Shown here one piece after another: positions 7,439 through 16,055 of a stretch of DNA of 64,000 nucleotides. Numbering within the stretch: position 1 is the stretch's first letter; each line of letters begins with the position of its first letter. The DNA is from DASSKP01 sp035695045. Its GTDB lineage: Bacteria > Actinomycetota > Actinomycetes > JAFAQI01. The stretch is from assembly GCA_035695045.1 (NCBI GenBank), contig DASSEX010000066.1, forward strand, positions 1-64,000, written 5' to 3'. The translations under genes and the position numbers were made by a program. The notes under the pieces were generated by a model. The model was given only the letters and a program-made list of their open reading frames with translations, was not told the origin of the DNA and ran no database searches.

Positions 7439-8365
7439 TCACTCGGAGACGAGCTCGTTCCAGGATTTGTACCGATCGATCCGACCCGTGGTGACCTGGC
7501 CGTAGAGGTCGACGAGCCGCCGGGACAGGTCACCGGGCTTGCCGCTGCCGACCGCGCGATCGTCCACCTCGACGATCGGCACGAGCTCCGCAGCCGTGCC
7601 GGTGAAGAACAGCTCGTCGGCGAGGTAGAGGTCGCTGCGCGACAGTGTCTGCTCGCGGACCTCGACGCCCTCGTCACGGGCGAGCGTCATCACGGAGTCG
7701 CGGGTGATGCCGGCCAGCTGCCCGTCGACGAGCGGCGGGGTGACGAGCACCCCGTCGAACACCGCGAAGATGTTCTCGCCGGAGCCCTCGGACACCTTGC
7801 CGTCCGGCGTCAGCATGATCGCCTCGTCATAACCGGCCTTGAGCGCCGCGACCTTGGCCAGTGACGAGTTGATGTACTGCCCGGTGGCCTTGCCGGCCGG
7901 CGGGATCGTGTTGTGGCCGATCCGCTGCCAGCTCGAGACGTGGACGCGGCAGCCCTTCTCGGCGGCGTCGGCCCCGAGGTAGGCACCCCACGGCCAGCAC
8001 GCGATCGAGGCCCCCGTCTTGCTCGGCAGCGGGTTGAGGCCCATCTCGCCGTAGCCGAGGTAGAGCAGAGGCCGGATGTAGCACTCGTCCACGGCGTTGA
8101 CCCGGACGAGCTCCTTGGTCGCCTCGACCATCTGCTCGGGCGTCCACGCCGGCTGCATGAAGTAGATGTGCGCGGAGCGGAAGAGCCGGTTGATGTGGTC
8201 GGTCAGCCGGAAGATCGCCGGACCCCGCTCCGTCGCGTACGCGCGCACGCCCTCGAAGACGCCCCAGCCGTAGTGCAGCGTGGGGTTGAGGATGTGGATC
8301 TTCGCCTCGTCCCAGTCCACGAGCTCACCGTCCATCCAGATCTTCTTGGTCGGGGTGATCGGCAT
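7439..8365 (-). CDS. ilvE: Branched-chain amino acid aminotransferase
   Basis: A 308-residue fold-type IV PLP enzyme that transaminates the 2-keto acids of Leu, Ile and Val using glutamate. The PLP lysine is K159 in PPAGKATGQYINSS, the same number as in E. coli IlvE. The N-terminal HYGWGVFEGVRAY and the SEGSGENIF phosphate-cup motif are present. ATG 8365 has an AGGAG Shine-Dalgarno. The length and sequence fit the E. coli-type enzyme rather than the longer (about 365 aa) IlvE typical of actinobacteria, which is worth noting. It lies 36 nt downstream of leuB, in one operon. Confidence 0.94.
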   Translation of the reverse strand: MPITPTKKIWMDGELVDWDEAKIHILNPTLHYGWGVFEGVRAYATERGPAIFRLTDHINRLFRSAHIYFMQPAWTPEQMVEATKELVRVNAVDECYIRPLLYLGYGEMGLNPLPSKTGASIACWPWGAYLGADAAEKGCRVHVSSWQRIGHNTIPPAGKATGQYINSSLAKVAALKAGYDEAIMLTPDGKVSEGSGENIFAVFDGVLVTPPLVDGQLAGITRDSVMTLARDEGVEVREQTLSRSDLYLADELFFTGTAAELVPIVEVDDRAVGSGKPGDLSRRLVDLYGQVTTGRIDRYKSWNELVSE

Positions 8366-8401
8366 CGTGAGCTCCTGTCCGGCGGGCGTTCGACCAGTAT
8401 C

Positions 8402-9451
8402 TCAGGTCAACCGGCCGGCGACGGCGTCCCCGATGTCGCTCGTCGACCGTCCGACGCCCTCCGAACGGGTCGCCAGGTCGGCCGCGACTGCGGCCTCGAC
8501 GCGCGCGGCAGCTGCTGCGCGGCCGACGTGGTCGAGCAACATGCTGACGGACAGGATCGTCGCCGTCGGGTCGGCGATGCCCTTCCCCGCGATGTCCGGT
8601 GCGCTTCCGTGAACCGGCTCGAACATGCTCGGTGCGGTCCCGTCGACGTTGAGGTTTCCGCTCGCGGCGAGACCCATGCCGCCCGCGACGGCCGCGCCGA
8701 GGTCCGTGACGATGTCGCCGAAGAGGTTGTCGGTCACGACGACGTCGAAGCGCTGCGGCTGCGTCACGAAGTAGAGGCAGGCCGCATCGACATGGGCGTA
8801 GTCGACCTCGACGTCCGGGAAGTCCGGCTTGACGGCGTCGACCGTCCGAAGCCACAGCGAGCCGGCGTGCGTGAGCACATTGGTCTTGTGGACGAGCGTC
8901 AGCTTGCGGCGTGGCCGTGCGGCGGCCCGCCCGAAGGCGTCACGCACGACCCGCTCGACGCCGTGGCGCGTGTTGACGCTCTCCTCGACGGCGACCTCGT
9001 GCGGTCCCCCGCCACGCAGTGCGCCACCGATGCCGGCGTACGGGCCTTCGGTGCCTTCGCGCACGACGATGATGTCGACGTCTTCCGGCCGTACGCCGGC
9101 AAGTGGTGTGCCGACGCCCGGGTAGAGCTTCACCGGGCGCAGGTTCACCGCGTGCTCGAAGGCGAACCGGAGCTTCAGCAGGAGGCCGCGCTCGAGGACG
9201 CCGGACGGGACGCCCGGGTCACCGACGGCGCCGAGCAGGATCGCGTCGTGCTCCCTCAGCTCCTCCAGCACGGAGTCGGGCAGCGTTTCGCCGCTGCGGT
9301 GCCAGCGAGCAGCGCCGAGGTCGTAGGTCGTCGCGTCGACCTTGTCGCCGTCGACCGCGAGCGCGGCGTCCAGCACCTTGAGGCCCTCGGCGACCACCTC
9401 GGTGCCGATGCCGTCACCGGGAATGACCGCCAGCCGCAACGTCGTGTCCAC
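8402..9451 (-). CDS. leuB: 3-isopropylmalate dehydrogenase
   Basis: A 349-residue NAD-dependent decarboxylating dehydrogenase of leucine synthesis; it may also act on the methylmalate made by the CimA route. IPGDGIGTEV at residues 9-18 and the NLFGDIVTDLGAAVAGGMG substrate/NAD block are typical. The GTG at 9451 gives the family N-terminus. A TAGTCT hexamer (9460-9465) lies 8 nt before it, with no Shine-Dalgarno. It is first in leuB-ilvE-CBS. leuC and leuD are not in the window. Confidence 0.95.
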   Translation of the reverse strand: MDTTLRLAVIPGDGIGTEVVAEGLKVLDAALAVDGDKVDATTYDLGAARWHRSGETLPDSVLEELREHDAILLGAVGDPGVPSGVLERGLLLKLRFAFEHAVNLRPVKLYPGVGTPLAGVRPEDVDIIVVREGTEGPYAGIGGALRGGGPHEVAVEESVNTRHGVERVVRDAFGRAAARPRRKLTLVHKTNVLTHAGSLWLRTVDAVKPDFPDVEVDYAHVDAACLYFVTQPQRFDVVVTDNLFGDIVTDLGAAVAGGMGLAASGNLNVDGTAPSMFEPVHGSAPDIAGKGIADPTATILSVSMLLDHVGRAAAAARVEAAVAADLATRSEGVGRSTSDIGDAVAGRLT

Positions 9452-9459
9452 GCCTTCGC

Positions 9460-9465
9460 AGACTA
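9460..9465 (-). promoter_or_regulatory. Predicted -10 box (TAGTCT) of leuB-ilvE-CBS
   Basis: TAGTCT ends 8 nt before the GTG of leuB, which would put the transcript start about 1-2 nt upstream of the start codon. No -35 consensus is obvious. Confidence 0.45.
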
Positions 9466-9501
9466 CCGAGCGCCGGAGGACGTTCCGCCCGCTGAGACGC
9501 C

Positions 9502-9536
9502 GTCGGCCCCCGCACCACGAAGGTACGGGGGCCGAC
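9502..9536 (-). terminator. GC-rich terminator hairpin after the subtilase gene
   Basis: Arms GTCGGCCCCCG (9502-9512) and CGGGGGCCGAC (9526-9536) form an 11-bp perfect stem, extended by ACC/GGT inside. No U-tract follows, as is common in actinobacteria. It lies between the subtilase stop and the leuB promoter and would keep subtilase transcription out of leuB. Confidence 0.75.
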
Positions 9537-9552
9537 GCGCGACCTGCTCAGG

Positions 9553-12500
9553 TCAGCTGACCGTCACCGTGACTGAGCCATGGCTCGGCCGCTGGTTGGA
9601 GTTGCCGCTGTAGACGACCTTCACCGTGTGCTTGCCCTTGAGGAAGCCGGTTTCCGACCTGCTCGCGTGACCGTGCACCAGCTTGATCGCCTTGCCCCAC
9701 TTCTTGCCGTCGACGAAGAACGTCACCGTTCCTCGCGGAGTGGCAGTGGTGCCCGACACCCCGCGAACGGTCGCGGTGAAGGTGACCCTCTGTCCCTTCA
9801 CCGGCGTGGTGTCACTCGCGTGGACCCTCGTCCGCGTGCCCTGCCGGACGACGGTCAACAGCGCCGGCGCCGACGAGGACGGCGCGTCCACGGTGTCCCC
9901 GAGGTAGTTCGCGCTGATGCTGTACGCCGTCGACCGGGCGTTGAGCCGCGGCAACACGAACGTCGAGGCACCGTTGTGGAGCGTGTGCGTCGCCACTGTG
10001 TGACCGTCGACGAGCAGCTGCACCTGGCCCGTGGCCTGCGGCCCGGTGCCGTCACCCGCGGTGACGTCCACGGTCGCCGTCACCGGCTGGCTGTACTGCG
10101 CCTTGGACCGCGACAGCGTCACCGTCGACGCCGTCGTGTCCCTGACGTCGACCACGTCTGTCGTCTGCCCGTTGCCGTTGTTCAGGTGGACGAGCAGCAG
10201 CTTGTTCGCGCCGTCCGCCGCCAGCTGCGCCCTGTTACGGGCGACGTCGAGGGTGTTGGTGCCCTCGTCCAGCCAGTAGAGCGGGTAGTCCGCGTAGCCG
10301 TTGTTGGACTGGAAGCTGCTGTTGAACGCGTTCTCGGCGTACGGAACGCTCGACGGGTTCGAGTCGTTCGCGTCGTCGACGGTCAGACCCGGCGTGTGGA
10401 AGTTGAAGTGCGCCGGAGCCGTCTCGTCCGCGAGACCGCTGTAGATGCTGTTCGCGTCGACCCAGTAGGTGATGTTGCCGCTCGGAGCGATCGCATCGAG
10501 CGCCGACGACGCCACCGGCAGGACCATCGTGTCGTTGCCGAACGCGTTGCTGTCCGCGTCGCCCGTCACGCCGTTCAACGCCTCGACGTCGAGGATGTGG
10601 CTGAACGTCGGGTCGAACAGAACCGAGAGCATGTCGTCATCGCCGGCGTAGGTGTTGACCAGCACTGCGTCCGGCTGGCCGTCACCGTTGCCGTCGATGT
10701 TGACGTCGTACTCGTGGTAGCCCGCCGGGCTGCGCCACGGTCCGAACGCCGACACCGCGAAGTACGTCAGCGAGTTGTCCGGCGAGTCACCGAAAGAGGC
10801 GATCGACTGGTAGTCCGAGGCCGCGCCGACGTAGTGGATGTCGGCGGCCGCGTCGTCCGGCATGACGGTGCAGGTCGAGATGTCCGTGTCGGCCGAGGTG
10901 CAGGCCGGCTTCTGCGGACTCGTGGCGCCCAGCTCGAAGCCCGCCACCACTGACTGGTAGTCGGAGGTGTTGAACCCGTTGCCGCTGAGCGCGAGCGAGC
11001 CGAAGTCGAGGCCCGGCCGGGTGTCGTCGGCGTTGTAGTCGCCGAAGGAGACCGAGTCGGACGCGGCGTGCATCTGTGACGTGGCCTTCGGCGCCGCGTA
11101 CATCGGGAGTCGAAGGGCCTCGTTGCCACCCTGGCTGAGGGTCACCCAGCCGCTGGCCTCGGGCACGTAGTAGTTCGGCAGGCCCACGGCCGGGTCGGTC
11201 GCGTTGCGCGTCGCGTCGATCGGCCGGTCGAGCTGGCTCGGGTCGACGGTCATCGACAGGTTGACCAGGCGCGACGAGTTCGCCGGAACGGTCACCGTCG
11301 ACGGCAGCGAGAACGTCACTCCCGCCGGCTGGGTGCCGGAGTTCGCCGGGTTGTAGCCCAGGTCGTAGGTCTGGTCGCTGCCGGAGTCGTTCTCCACCTT
11401 GAACTGACGGGTGAGCGTCGTCGTCTGGGTGATCTCCGGCTGGCCGAACGACAGGCCGACGCCGCCGCTGTTGCCGAAGGCGTAGGCAAGCACATCGGTG
11501 CTGACGGCCCGGTCGACCTCGGCCCGCCCGGAACCGACGCGGTCCGGCGCCTCCGTGTCGCCGTTGGGAGCAGTCACCGGCGCCGCGGCAGTGTCCATCA
11601 GAGCAGCCTTGATCTGCTCGGGGTACCACGACGGGTGCGCAGCCTTCACCAGAGCAGCCATGCCGGTCGTGTGCGGCGCAGCCATGGACGTGCCGCTCAT
11701 GGACGCACCCTCGTTACCGGTGCCGATCGCCGTCGAGAAGACGGAGACGCCCGGCGCCGCGATGTCCGGCTTGACCACGTTGGGGTCACCCCAGCCTCGC
11801 GACGAGAAGGAGGCGACCTGGTCGGTCTTGCTCGGGTCCATCACGGTGACGGAGTTGCGCAGGTCGTAGGTCAGCGTGACGTTGAGGCTGCCCGCCTCGG
11901 CATCGGCACGCAGGGAGTCCGAGTCGACCTTGCGGATCTGGAAGGTGGGGATGTCCGCGGAGCCGTAGATGCCGGCAGCGAAGGCGTCCTGGTCGTCGCT
12001 GAAGATGACGCCGATGGCGCCGGCTGCGAACGCGTTGTTGGCGCGCTTGATCGAGCCGCAAGCCCGCACCGCGTCGTCGTCGGTCCACTCCTCCCAGGCG
12101 ATCTTCCCTGCGACCAGTGTCTTCTGCGTGTCGCTGAAGGCACTACAGCCGTCCGCGTTGCCCGCGCTGAAGTCGTCACCGGGCTGCCAGGCGGGGTTGA
12201 CGGCCTGCACGTCTCCGGTCACCGGGCCGTTGTTCGCCCAGTCGTAGAGCACGTTGCGCTGGCCGGCGATCTTCTGGCTGACGGGAGTGTTCTCCTGCAT
12301 GGCGTCGAAGACGGCCATCGCGTCGTCCGACGCCGCGACGCTGATGACGCGGCTGGCACCGGCCGGCGTGCCGGCGATCGCCTGCGTGTCACCGCCGTTA
12401 CCGGCCGAGGCGACGACCGTGGTGCCGAGCAGCGCGAGGTTGTTCGACGCCACCGCGTCGGCGTCGTCGGGCACACCGAAGTCGGAGCCGAGCGACATGT

Positions 12501-13668
12501 TCACCACATCGAGGTGGTCGTTGAAGTTGCCGTCACCGTTCGGGTCGCTGGCCCAGTCGAGCGCTTCGCTGACCAGGTTGGTGTCGCCCTCGCAACCGAA
12601 GACGCGGATCGCATACAGCTCAGCACCAGGCGCCACGCCCGGACCGATGCGGAACATGCTGCGGTACTGGTCCGAAGTGAGCGCATTGAGCGTGCTGTAG
12701 CCGCCGGTGTAGGTCGTGCCGTCGCTGGCCACGCCGTAGCCCGCGGCTGTGCCGGCGACGTGCGAGCCGTGGCCTTCGCAGTCGAGCGGGTTGGGGTCGG
12801 TGTGCGGGATCGCCGCGGCGCCACCGGCAGCCGGGTCGTACGCGTCGCCCGCGAGGTCGACGCCCCCGACAACCTTCTTCGACGGGTAGTCGCCGCTCGG
12901 CACGTTCAGCGTCGCCGAGTCGTCGACCGCGTGGTCGGCGTCGTATGCCCGGCTGTTGCCCGTGCCGCCGAAGGTGGCGTGGGTGTAGTCGATCCCGGTG
13001 TCGATGATGCCGATCTTCACGCCCACGCCGGTGTCCTTGTCGGCGCCGCCCGCCCAGACCTGCGGAGCACCGACCAGCGGCACCGTCGACGAGTTGTTGA
13101 CGTGGTACGTCGCCAAGGGGTGGATGGCCGTGACGCCGGAGAGGCGCGCGATCGCGGCGAGATGCGACACGTCGGTGCGCACCGCGATACCGGCGTAGAC
13201 GTTGCGGACCGTGTAGAGCGTCCGTGCGGCGGTCGTCGGTGCGGAGAAGTGCGACTGGACGGAGTGCGCCAGCGTCGAGATCTGCGCCTGCTCGCTGCGG
13301 GCGGCGCTCACCGCGGCCGTCTGGCCGTGCACGCGAGCGGCGACGTACGCGCGGATCGCGGGGCGGGCCGACAGCTGGACCATCGCGTTCACGACACCGT
13401 GCGCCGGGAACTGCGAGCGGACGAAGCCGTCGCTCGCACCGTGCTGGTGCGCAAGAGCCTGCAGGCCTCCCATGGCCCGCAGCGCCTTCAGCGCGCTCGT
13501 CCTGGCCGCGTTGTGCTTCGCCGCGATCGCGTGAAGGCTGTGGCCGGAGCCGCCGGCGGCGGAGGCGGTGGCCGCAGCCGGCGCCAGTGTGCTCACCGCG
13601 GCCGCTACAACGAGGGCGCGCGCCGCTGTGCGGCCGCCGCGACGCCCGGAGAGGCTGAACCTGCTCAC
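9553..13668 (-). CDS. Secreted subtilisin-like serine protease with PA and Ig-like domains
   Basis: A 1371-residue exported S8 peptidase. GTG 13668 is chosen because GGGAG lies 7 nt upstream and the signal peptide (residues 1-38, Ala-rich core) starts there; the frame can be extended upstream but that part has no signal-peptide character. A propeptide-like region covers about 40-195. The triad is Asp223 (IIDTGID), His300 (GHGSHVAG) and Ser661 (GTSMAAPH), with Asn424 (SAGNGG) at the oxyanion hole. A protease-associated (PA) insert lies at about 500-600. The C-terminus ends in two bacterial Ig-like repeats (about the last 190 residues), probably for surface or matrix contact. It likely degrades extracellular protein. 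It is a single gene ending in a hairpin terminator. Confidence 0.93.
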   Translation of the reverse strand: MSRFSLSGRRGGRTAARALVVAAAVSTLAPAAATASAAGGSGHSLHAIAAKHNAARTSALKALRAMGGLQALAHQHGASDGFVRSQFPAHGVVNAMVQLSARPAIRAYVAARVHGQTAAVSAARSEQAQISTLAHSVQSHFSAPTTAARTLYTVRNVYAGIAVRTDVSHLAAIARLSGVTAIHPLATYHVNNSSTVPLVGAPQVWAGGADKDTGVGVKIGIIDTGIDYTHATFGGTGNSRAYDADHAVDDSATLNVPSGDYPSKKVVGGVDLAGDAYDPAAGGAAAIPHTDPNPLDCEGHGSHVAGTAAGYGVASDGTTYTGGYSTLNALTSDQYRSMFRIGPGVAPGAELYAIRVFGCEGDTNLVSEALDWASDPNGDGNFNDHLDVVNMSLGSDFGVPDDADAVASNNLALLGTTVVASAGNGGDTQAIAGTPAGASRVISVAASDDAMAVFDAMQENTPVSQKIAGQRNVLYDWANNGPVTGDVQAVNPAWQPGDDFSAGNADGCSAFSDTQKTLVAGKIAWEEWTDDDAVRACGSIKRANNAFAAGAIGVIFSDDQDAFAAGIYGSADIPTFQIRKVDSDSLRADAEAGSLNVTLTYDLRNSVTVMDPSKTDQVASFSSRGWGDPNVVKPDIAAPGVSVFSTAIGTGNEGASMSGTSMAAPHTTGMAALVKAAHPSWYPEQIKAALMDTAAAPVTAPNGDTEAPDRVGSGRAEVDRAVSTDVLAYAFGNSGGVGLSFGQPEITQTTTLTRQFKVENDSGSDQTYDLGYNPANSGTQPAGVTFSLPSTVTVPANSSRLVNLSMTVDPSQLDRPIDATRNATDPAVGLPNYYVPEASGWVTLSQGGNEALRLPMYAAPKATSQMHAASDSVSFGDYNADDTRPGLDFGSLALSGNGFNTSDYQSVVAGFELGATSPQKPACTSADTDISTCTVMPDDAAADIHYVGAASDYQSIASFGDSPDNSLTYFAVSAFGPWRSPAGYHEYDVNIDGNGDGQPDAVLVNTYAGDDDMLSVLFDPTFSHILDVEALNGVTGDADSNAFGNDTMVLPVASSALDAIAPSGNITYWVDANSIYSGLADETAPAHFNFHTPGLTVDDANDSNPSSVPYAENAFNSSFQSNNGYADYPLYWLDEGTNTLDVARNRAQLAADGANKLLLVHLNNGNGQTTDVVDVRDTTASTVTLSRSKAQYSQPVTATVDVTAGDGTGPQATGQVQLLVDGHTVATHTLHNGASTFVLPRLNARSTAYSISANYLGDTVDAPSSSAPALLTVVRQGTRTRVHASDTTPVKGQRVTFTATVRGVSGTTATPRGTVTFFVDGKKWGKAIKLVHGHASRSETGFLKGKHTVKVVYSGNSNQRPSHGSVTVTVS

Positions 13669-13917
13669 GAACACTCCCGAACGGGGCGCTCGACCCTGCC
13701 CGCAGGCAAGCAGCGGCCGACCGTGGCCGTGCAGGGATCTCCCCGTGTCGGGCCGGAACGTATTGCGGCCAGGGGTGTCACGACCGGCGAATGGCGAAAG
13801 TCGCCCGCCGATGTCACCGCGGAGTGACTCGGACGTCACACCATCCGGCCGAAGCCGCCTGCGTCACTTCGGGGGGATTGCGTCGTTGTGCCCACCGACG
13901 CAAGAGAGGGGACCACC

Positions 13918-14298
13918 GTGTCGTTGCTGCGCCGACGTGAACCCGCCGCACCCGCCATTGACGACGACGTGATCGTCGATGCGTCACCCGCGACTGTCGA
14001 GCCGGAGGACAGCTTCCTGCGCGACGAGGTCGACCCCGATCCTCTGGTCGAGGAGGCCGTGGAGCGACTGCGCGACGCTCTCGGCACGCTCGTCGCCCGC
14101 GACGAGTGGGGCCGGCCGCTTCCCTGGCGCCAGGTTGCGCGAATCGCGATCGGCCCGCTGCTGACTCAGCTGCGGGACGTTCAGACCGCGGCACAGCTGC
14201 TGGACGCCACCCGCCCGGACCCGTCCGCGGTTCCGTCCCAGAACCGCACCGAGGTCGGCTCGGGCTGGCCCGGTGACGCGCTGTTCTGGAACGACTGA
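13918..14298 (+). CDS. Small acidic hypothetical protein
   Basis: A 126-residue cytoplasmic protein of unknown function. GTG 13918 is preferred because GAGGGG lies 6-7 nt before it; an in-frame GTG 10 codons earlier (13888) has no such site. The N-terminus is basic (VSLLRRRE), followed by an acidic stretch and a helical middle (residues 45-100, with EEAVERLRDALGTLV and LLTQLRDVQTAAQLL). No cysteines, no membrane segment and no motif known to me. It is divergent from the subtilase gene and 108 nt upstream of the Asp-box secreted protein. Confidence 0.7.
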   Translation: MSLLRRREPAAPAIDDDVIVDASPATVEPEDSFLRDEVDPDPLVEEAVERLRDALGTLVARDEWGRPLPWRQVARIAIGPLLTQLRDVQTAAQLLDATRPDPSAVPSQNRTEVGSGWPGDALFWND

Positions 14299-14340
14299 CC
14301 GGTTTGGGCTGTGGTGTGACGGTTGGCAGTGTTACCTGTC

Positions 14341-14369
14341 TTGACCCGTTACAGCCTGTTACCTAGCGT
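14341..14369 (+). promoter_or_regulatory. Sigma70-type promoter of the Asp-box protein gene
   Basis: TTGACC (14341-14346), a 17-nt spacer and TAGCGT (14364-14369). The transcript would start near 14376, leaving about 30 nt of leader with a GGGAG Shine-Dalgarno before ATG 14407. Confidence 0.72.
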
Positions 14370-14406
14370 TTCGCGCATCCCCCTCCATCCCTTCCCGGGA
14401 GTTCGT

Positions 14407-15867
14407 ATGCGCCGATCGCGTCTCGCCGCCCTCGCTGCGTCCAGCCTGCTGGTCGCCGCTGTCTACGTCGTCAACGACGCCGCGTCCGCGACGGCGACTG
14501 GGGGGACGTTCGGCACCGGGACGCCGGAGTTCGTCAACTCGGCGGCGCCTTCGAACATCGACAAGGGGCTGCTCGCCAACGTCGACTTCGCCGGCGAGCC
14601 TTCCATCGGCGTCAACTGGAAGTCGGGGGCTGCGCTCTTCCAGGCGAGCAACAGCACCTACAAGGTCACCTTCGACAACTCGACCGCCACGCCGACGGTC
14701 GCGTGGTCCGACGTCTCGTCTCCGTTCTCGCAGTTCAACCTGGACCCGATCCTCGCGACCAACTCTGCTACCGGCACCACGATCGCCGGCGGTGACGACG
14801 GCCCCTGCGCGGTGATGTCGGTCACTCACGACGACGGCGCCTCGTGGCTGCCGACGGCACCGTGCCCGCTGACGGCCGACCACCCGACCGTCGGCATCGG
14901 CCCCGCGTCGTCCAGCACACCGACGGTGAGTGGCGAGGTCGGCTACTTCTGCCAGCAGACGGACGTCGACGAGTGCTCACACAGCCTCGACGGCGGAACG
15001 ACGTGGTCGCCCGGTGTCACCGACCCGAACCTGACCTGCTTGAGCCTGCACGGTCACGTGAAGATCGCTCCGGACGGGACGGCGTACGTGCCGAGCGCCA
15101 ACTGCTTCGACTCGTCGGGCAACCCCGAGGTCGGCGCCTTCACCAGCTCCGACAACGGCTTCACGTGGTCGGGCTACGCGATCGCGAACGCGCCGACTCC
15201 TCCCGACGGCTTCGACCCGAGCATCGGCATCGACAAGAGCGGTCGCGTCTACGAGTCGTGGTCGGCGAAGCAGCCGAATGGCGACTACCACCCGGTCATC
15301 ACCTGGTCGGACGACAAGGGCGCCACGTGGTCACCGCAGGTGGACCTCGCCACCACGGTGCCCTCGGGCCTCGGCGCGGCGACGTTCGAGGCAGCTGTCG
15401 CGGGTGACTCCGGTCGCGCCGCCGTGGCCTACCTCGGCTCGCCGACTCCGACCAACGGCAAGGACCCGTTCTCGACCGGATACGTCGGCACCTGGTACCT
15501 GTATGTCTCCTACACCTACGACGGCGGCGCCCACTGGCAGACCGTGCAGGCGACGCCGGACCCGGTCCAGATCGGTGAGATCGACGCCGGTGGCACGACG
15601 ACGAACGGACAGCGCAACCTGCTGGACTTCATGGACGCATCGCTGACGAAGGACGGTCGTGTCGTGGTCGGCTACGCCGACGGATGCCTCAACAGCTGCA
15701 ACACCGCCGCGCAGTCGCAGGACGCCTGGGCGACCGTCGCCTACCAGTCGGCGGGCGAAGGGCTCTGCGCCGCCTACGACAGCGTCGCGCCCGCAGCGAC
15801 CACCACGACCGGCACGACCGGCACGACGACTCCAACGACACTCGTAGGCCGGCTCACCACACACTGA
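14407..15867 (+). CDS. Secreted sialidase-like beta-propeller protein (Asp-box repeats)
   Basis: A 486-residue exported protein with a signal peptide (about residues 1-28). Five Asp-box (BNR) motifs occur: 140-147 (THDDGASW), 193-200 (SLDGGTTW), 248-254 (SDNGFTW), 301-308 (SDDKGATW) and 370-377 (TYDGGAHW). Asp boxes mark sialidase-type beta-propellers but also occur in non-sialidases. I do not see a clear arginine triad or FRIP motif, so a glycosidase activity is not established. The tail (about 463-478) is a Thr-rich linker ending without a domain. ATG 14407 is set by the Shine-Dalgarno and a strong promoter; an upstream in-frame start lacks both. Confidence 0.85.
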   Translation: MRRSRLAALAASSLLVAAVYVVNDAASATATGGTFGTGTPEFVNSAAPSNIDKGLLANVDFAGEPSIGVNWKSGAALFQASNSTYKVTFDNSTATPTVAWSDVSSPFSQFNLDPILATNSATGTTIAGGDDGPCAVMSVTHDDGASWLPTAPCPLTADHPTVGIGPASSSTPTVSGEVGYFCQQTDVDECSHSLDGGTTWSPGVTDPNLTCLSLHGHVKIAPDGTAYVPSANCFDSSGNPEVGAFTSSDNGFTWSGYAIANAPTPPDGFDPSIGIDKSGRVYESWSAKQPNGDYHPVITWSDDKGATWSPQVDLATTVPSGLGAATFEAAVAGDSGRAAVAYLGSPTPTNGKDPFSTGYVGTWYLYVSYTYDGGAHWQTVQATPDPVQIGEIDAGGTTTNGQRNLLDFMDASLTKDGRVVVGYADGCLNSCNTAAQSQDAWATVAYQSAGEGLCAAYDSVAPAATTTTGTTGTTTPTTLVGRLTTH

Positions 15868-15874
15868 CCACAAG

Positions 15875-15936
15875 GTTGAGTGCGACGTAATCCCCCTTGC
15901 CAGGTGTCTCCCAAGGGGGATTACGTCGCACTCAAC
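15875..15936. repeat. Perfect 24-bp inverted repeat
   Basis: Arms 15875-15898 and 15913-15936 are exact reverse complements (left arm begins GTTGAGTGCGACGTAATC), with a 14-nt loop. It lies 8 nt after the Asp-box gene stop and 28 nt before the end of the small ORF behind leuA, so it may act as a bidirectional terminator. It has no U-tract, and the A/T-containing middle is unlike the GC hairpins elsewhere in the window. Confidence 0.85.
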
Positions 15937-15963
15937 ATGGGGTCAGCGGGTGTCGCCTTGGGG

Positions 15964-16050
15964 TCAGCGAGAGTCGCCGCCGTTGTCCTGCCAGTCCAGC
16001 GAACGCTGCACCGCCTCGCGCGCCTCCTCGTTGATCTGCTCCTCGTCCAT
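15964..16050 (-). CDS. Predicted 28-residue acidic protein behind leuA
   Basis: A short ORF beginning MDEEQINEEAREAVQ, with a textbook Shine-Dalgarno (GGAGGTGA) 5 nt before its ATG at 16050. It starts 5 nt after the leuA stop, so it would be cotranslated from the leuA message. It is very acidic and helical in its first 20 residues and ends DNGGDSR. No family is recognised. The near-perfect ribosome binding site, which lies partly in the end of leuA, is the main reason to call it. Confidence 0.6.
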   Translation of the reverse strand: MDEEQINEEAREAVQRSLDWQDNGGDSR

Positions 16051-16055
16051 CGTCG

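Noticed and set aside
11635..13827. 730-codon plus-strand open frame
   Set aside because: Antisense to the subtilase, whose catalytic motifs are intact; composition is Arg/Val-rich with no motif or ribosome site.
13669..13839. 57-residue N-terminal extension of the subtilase
   Set aside because: It would bury the signal peptide; GTG 13668 has a Shine-Dalgarno and starts the signal sequence.
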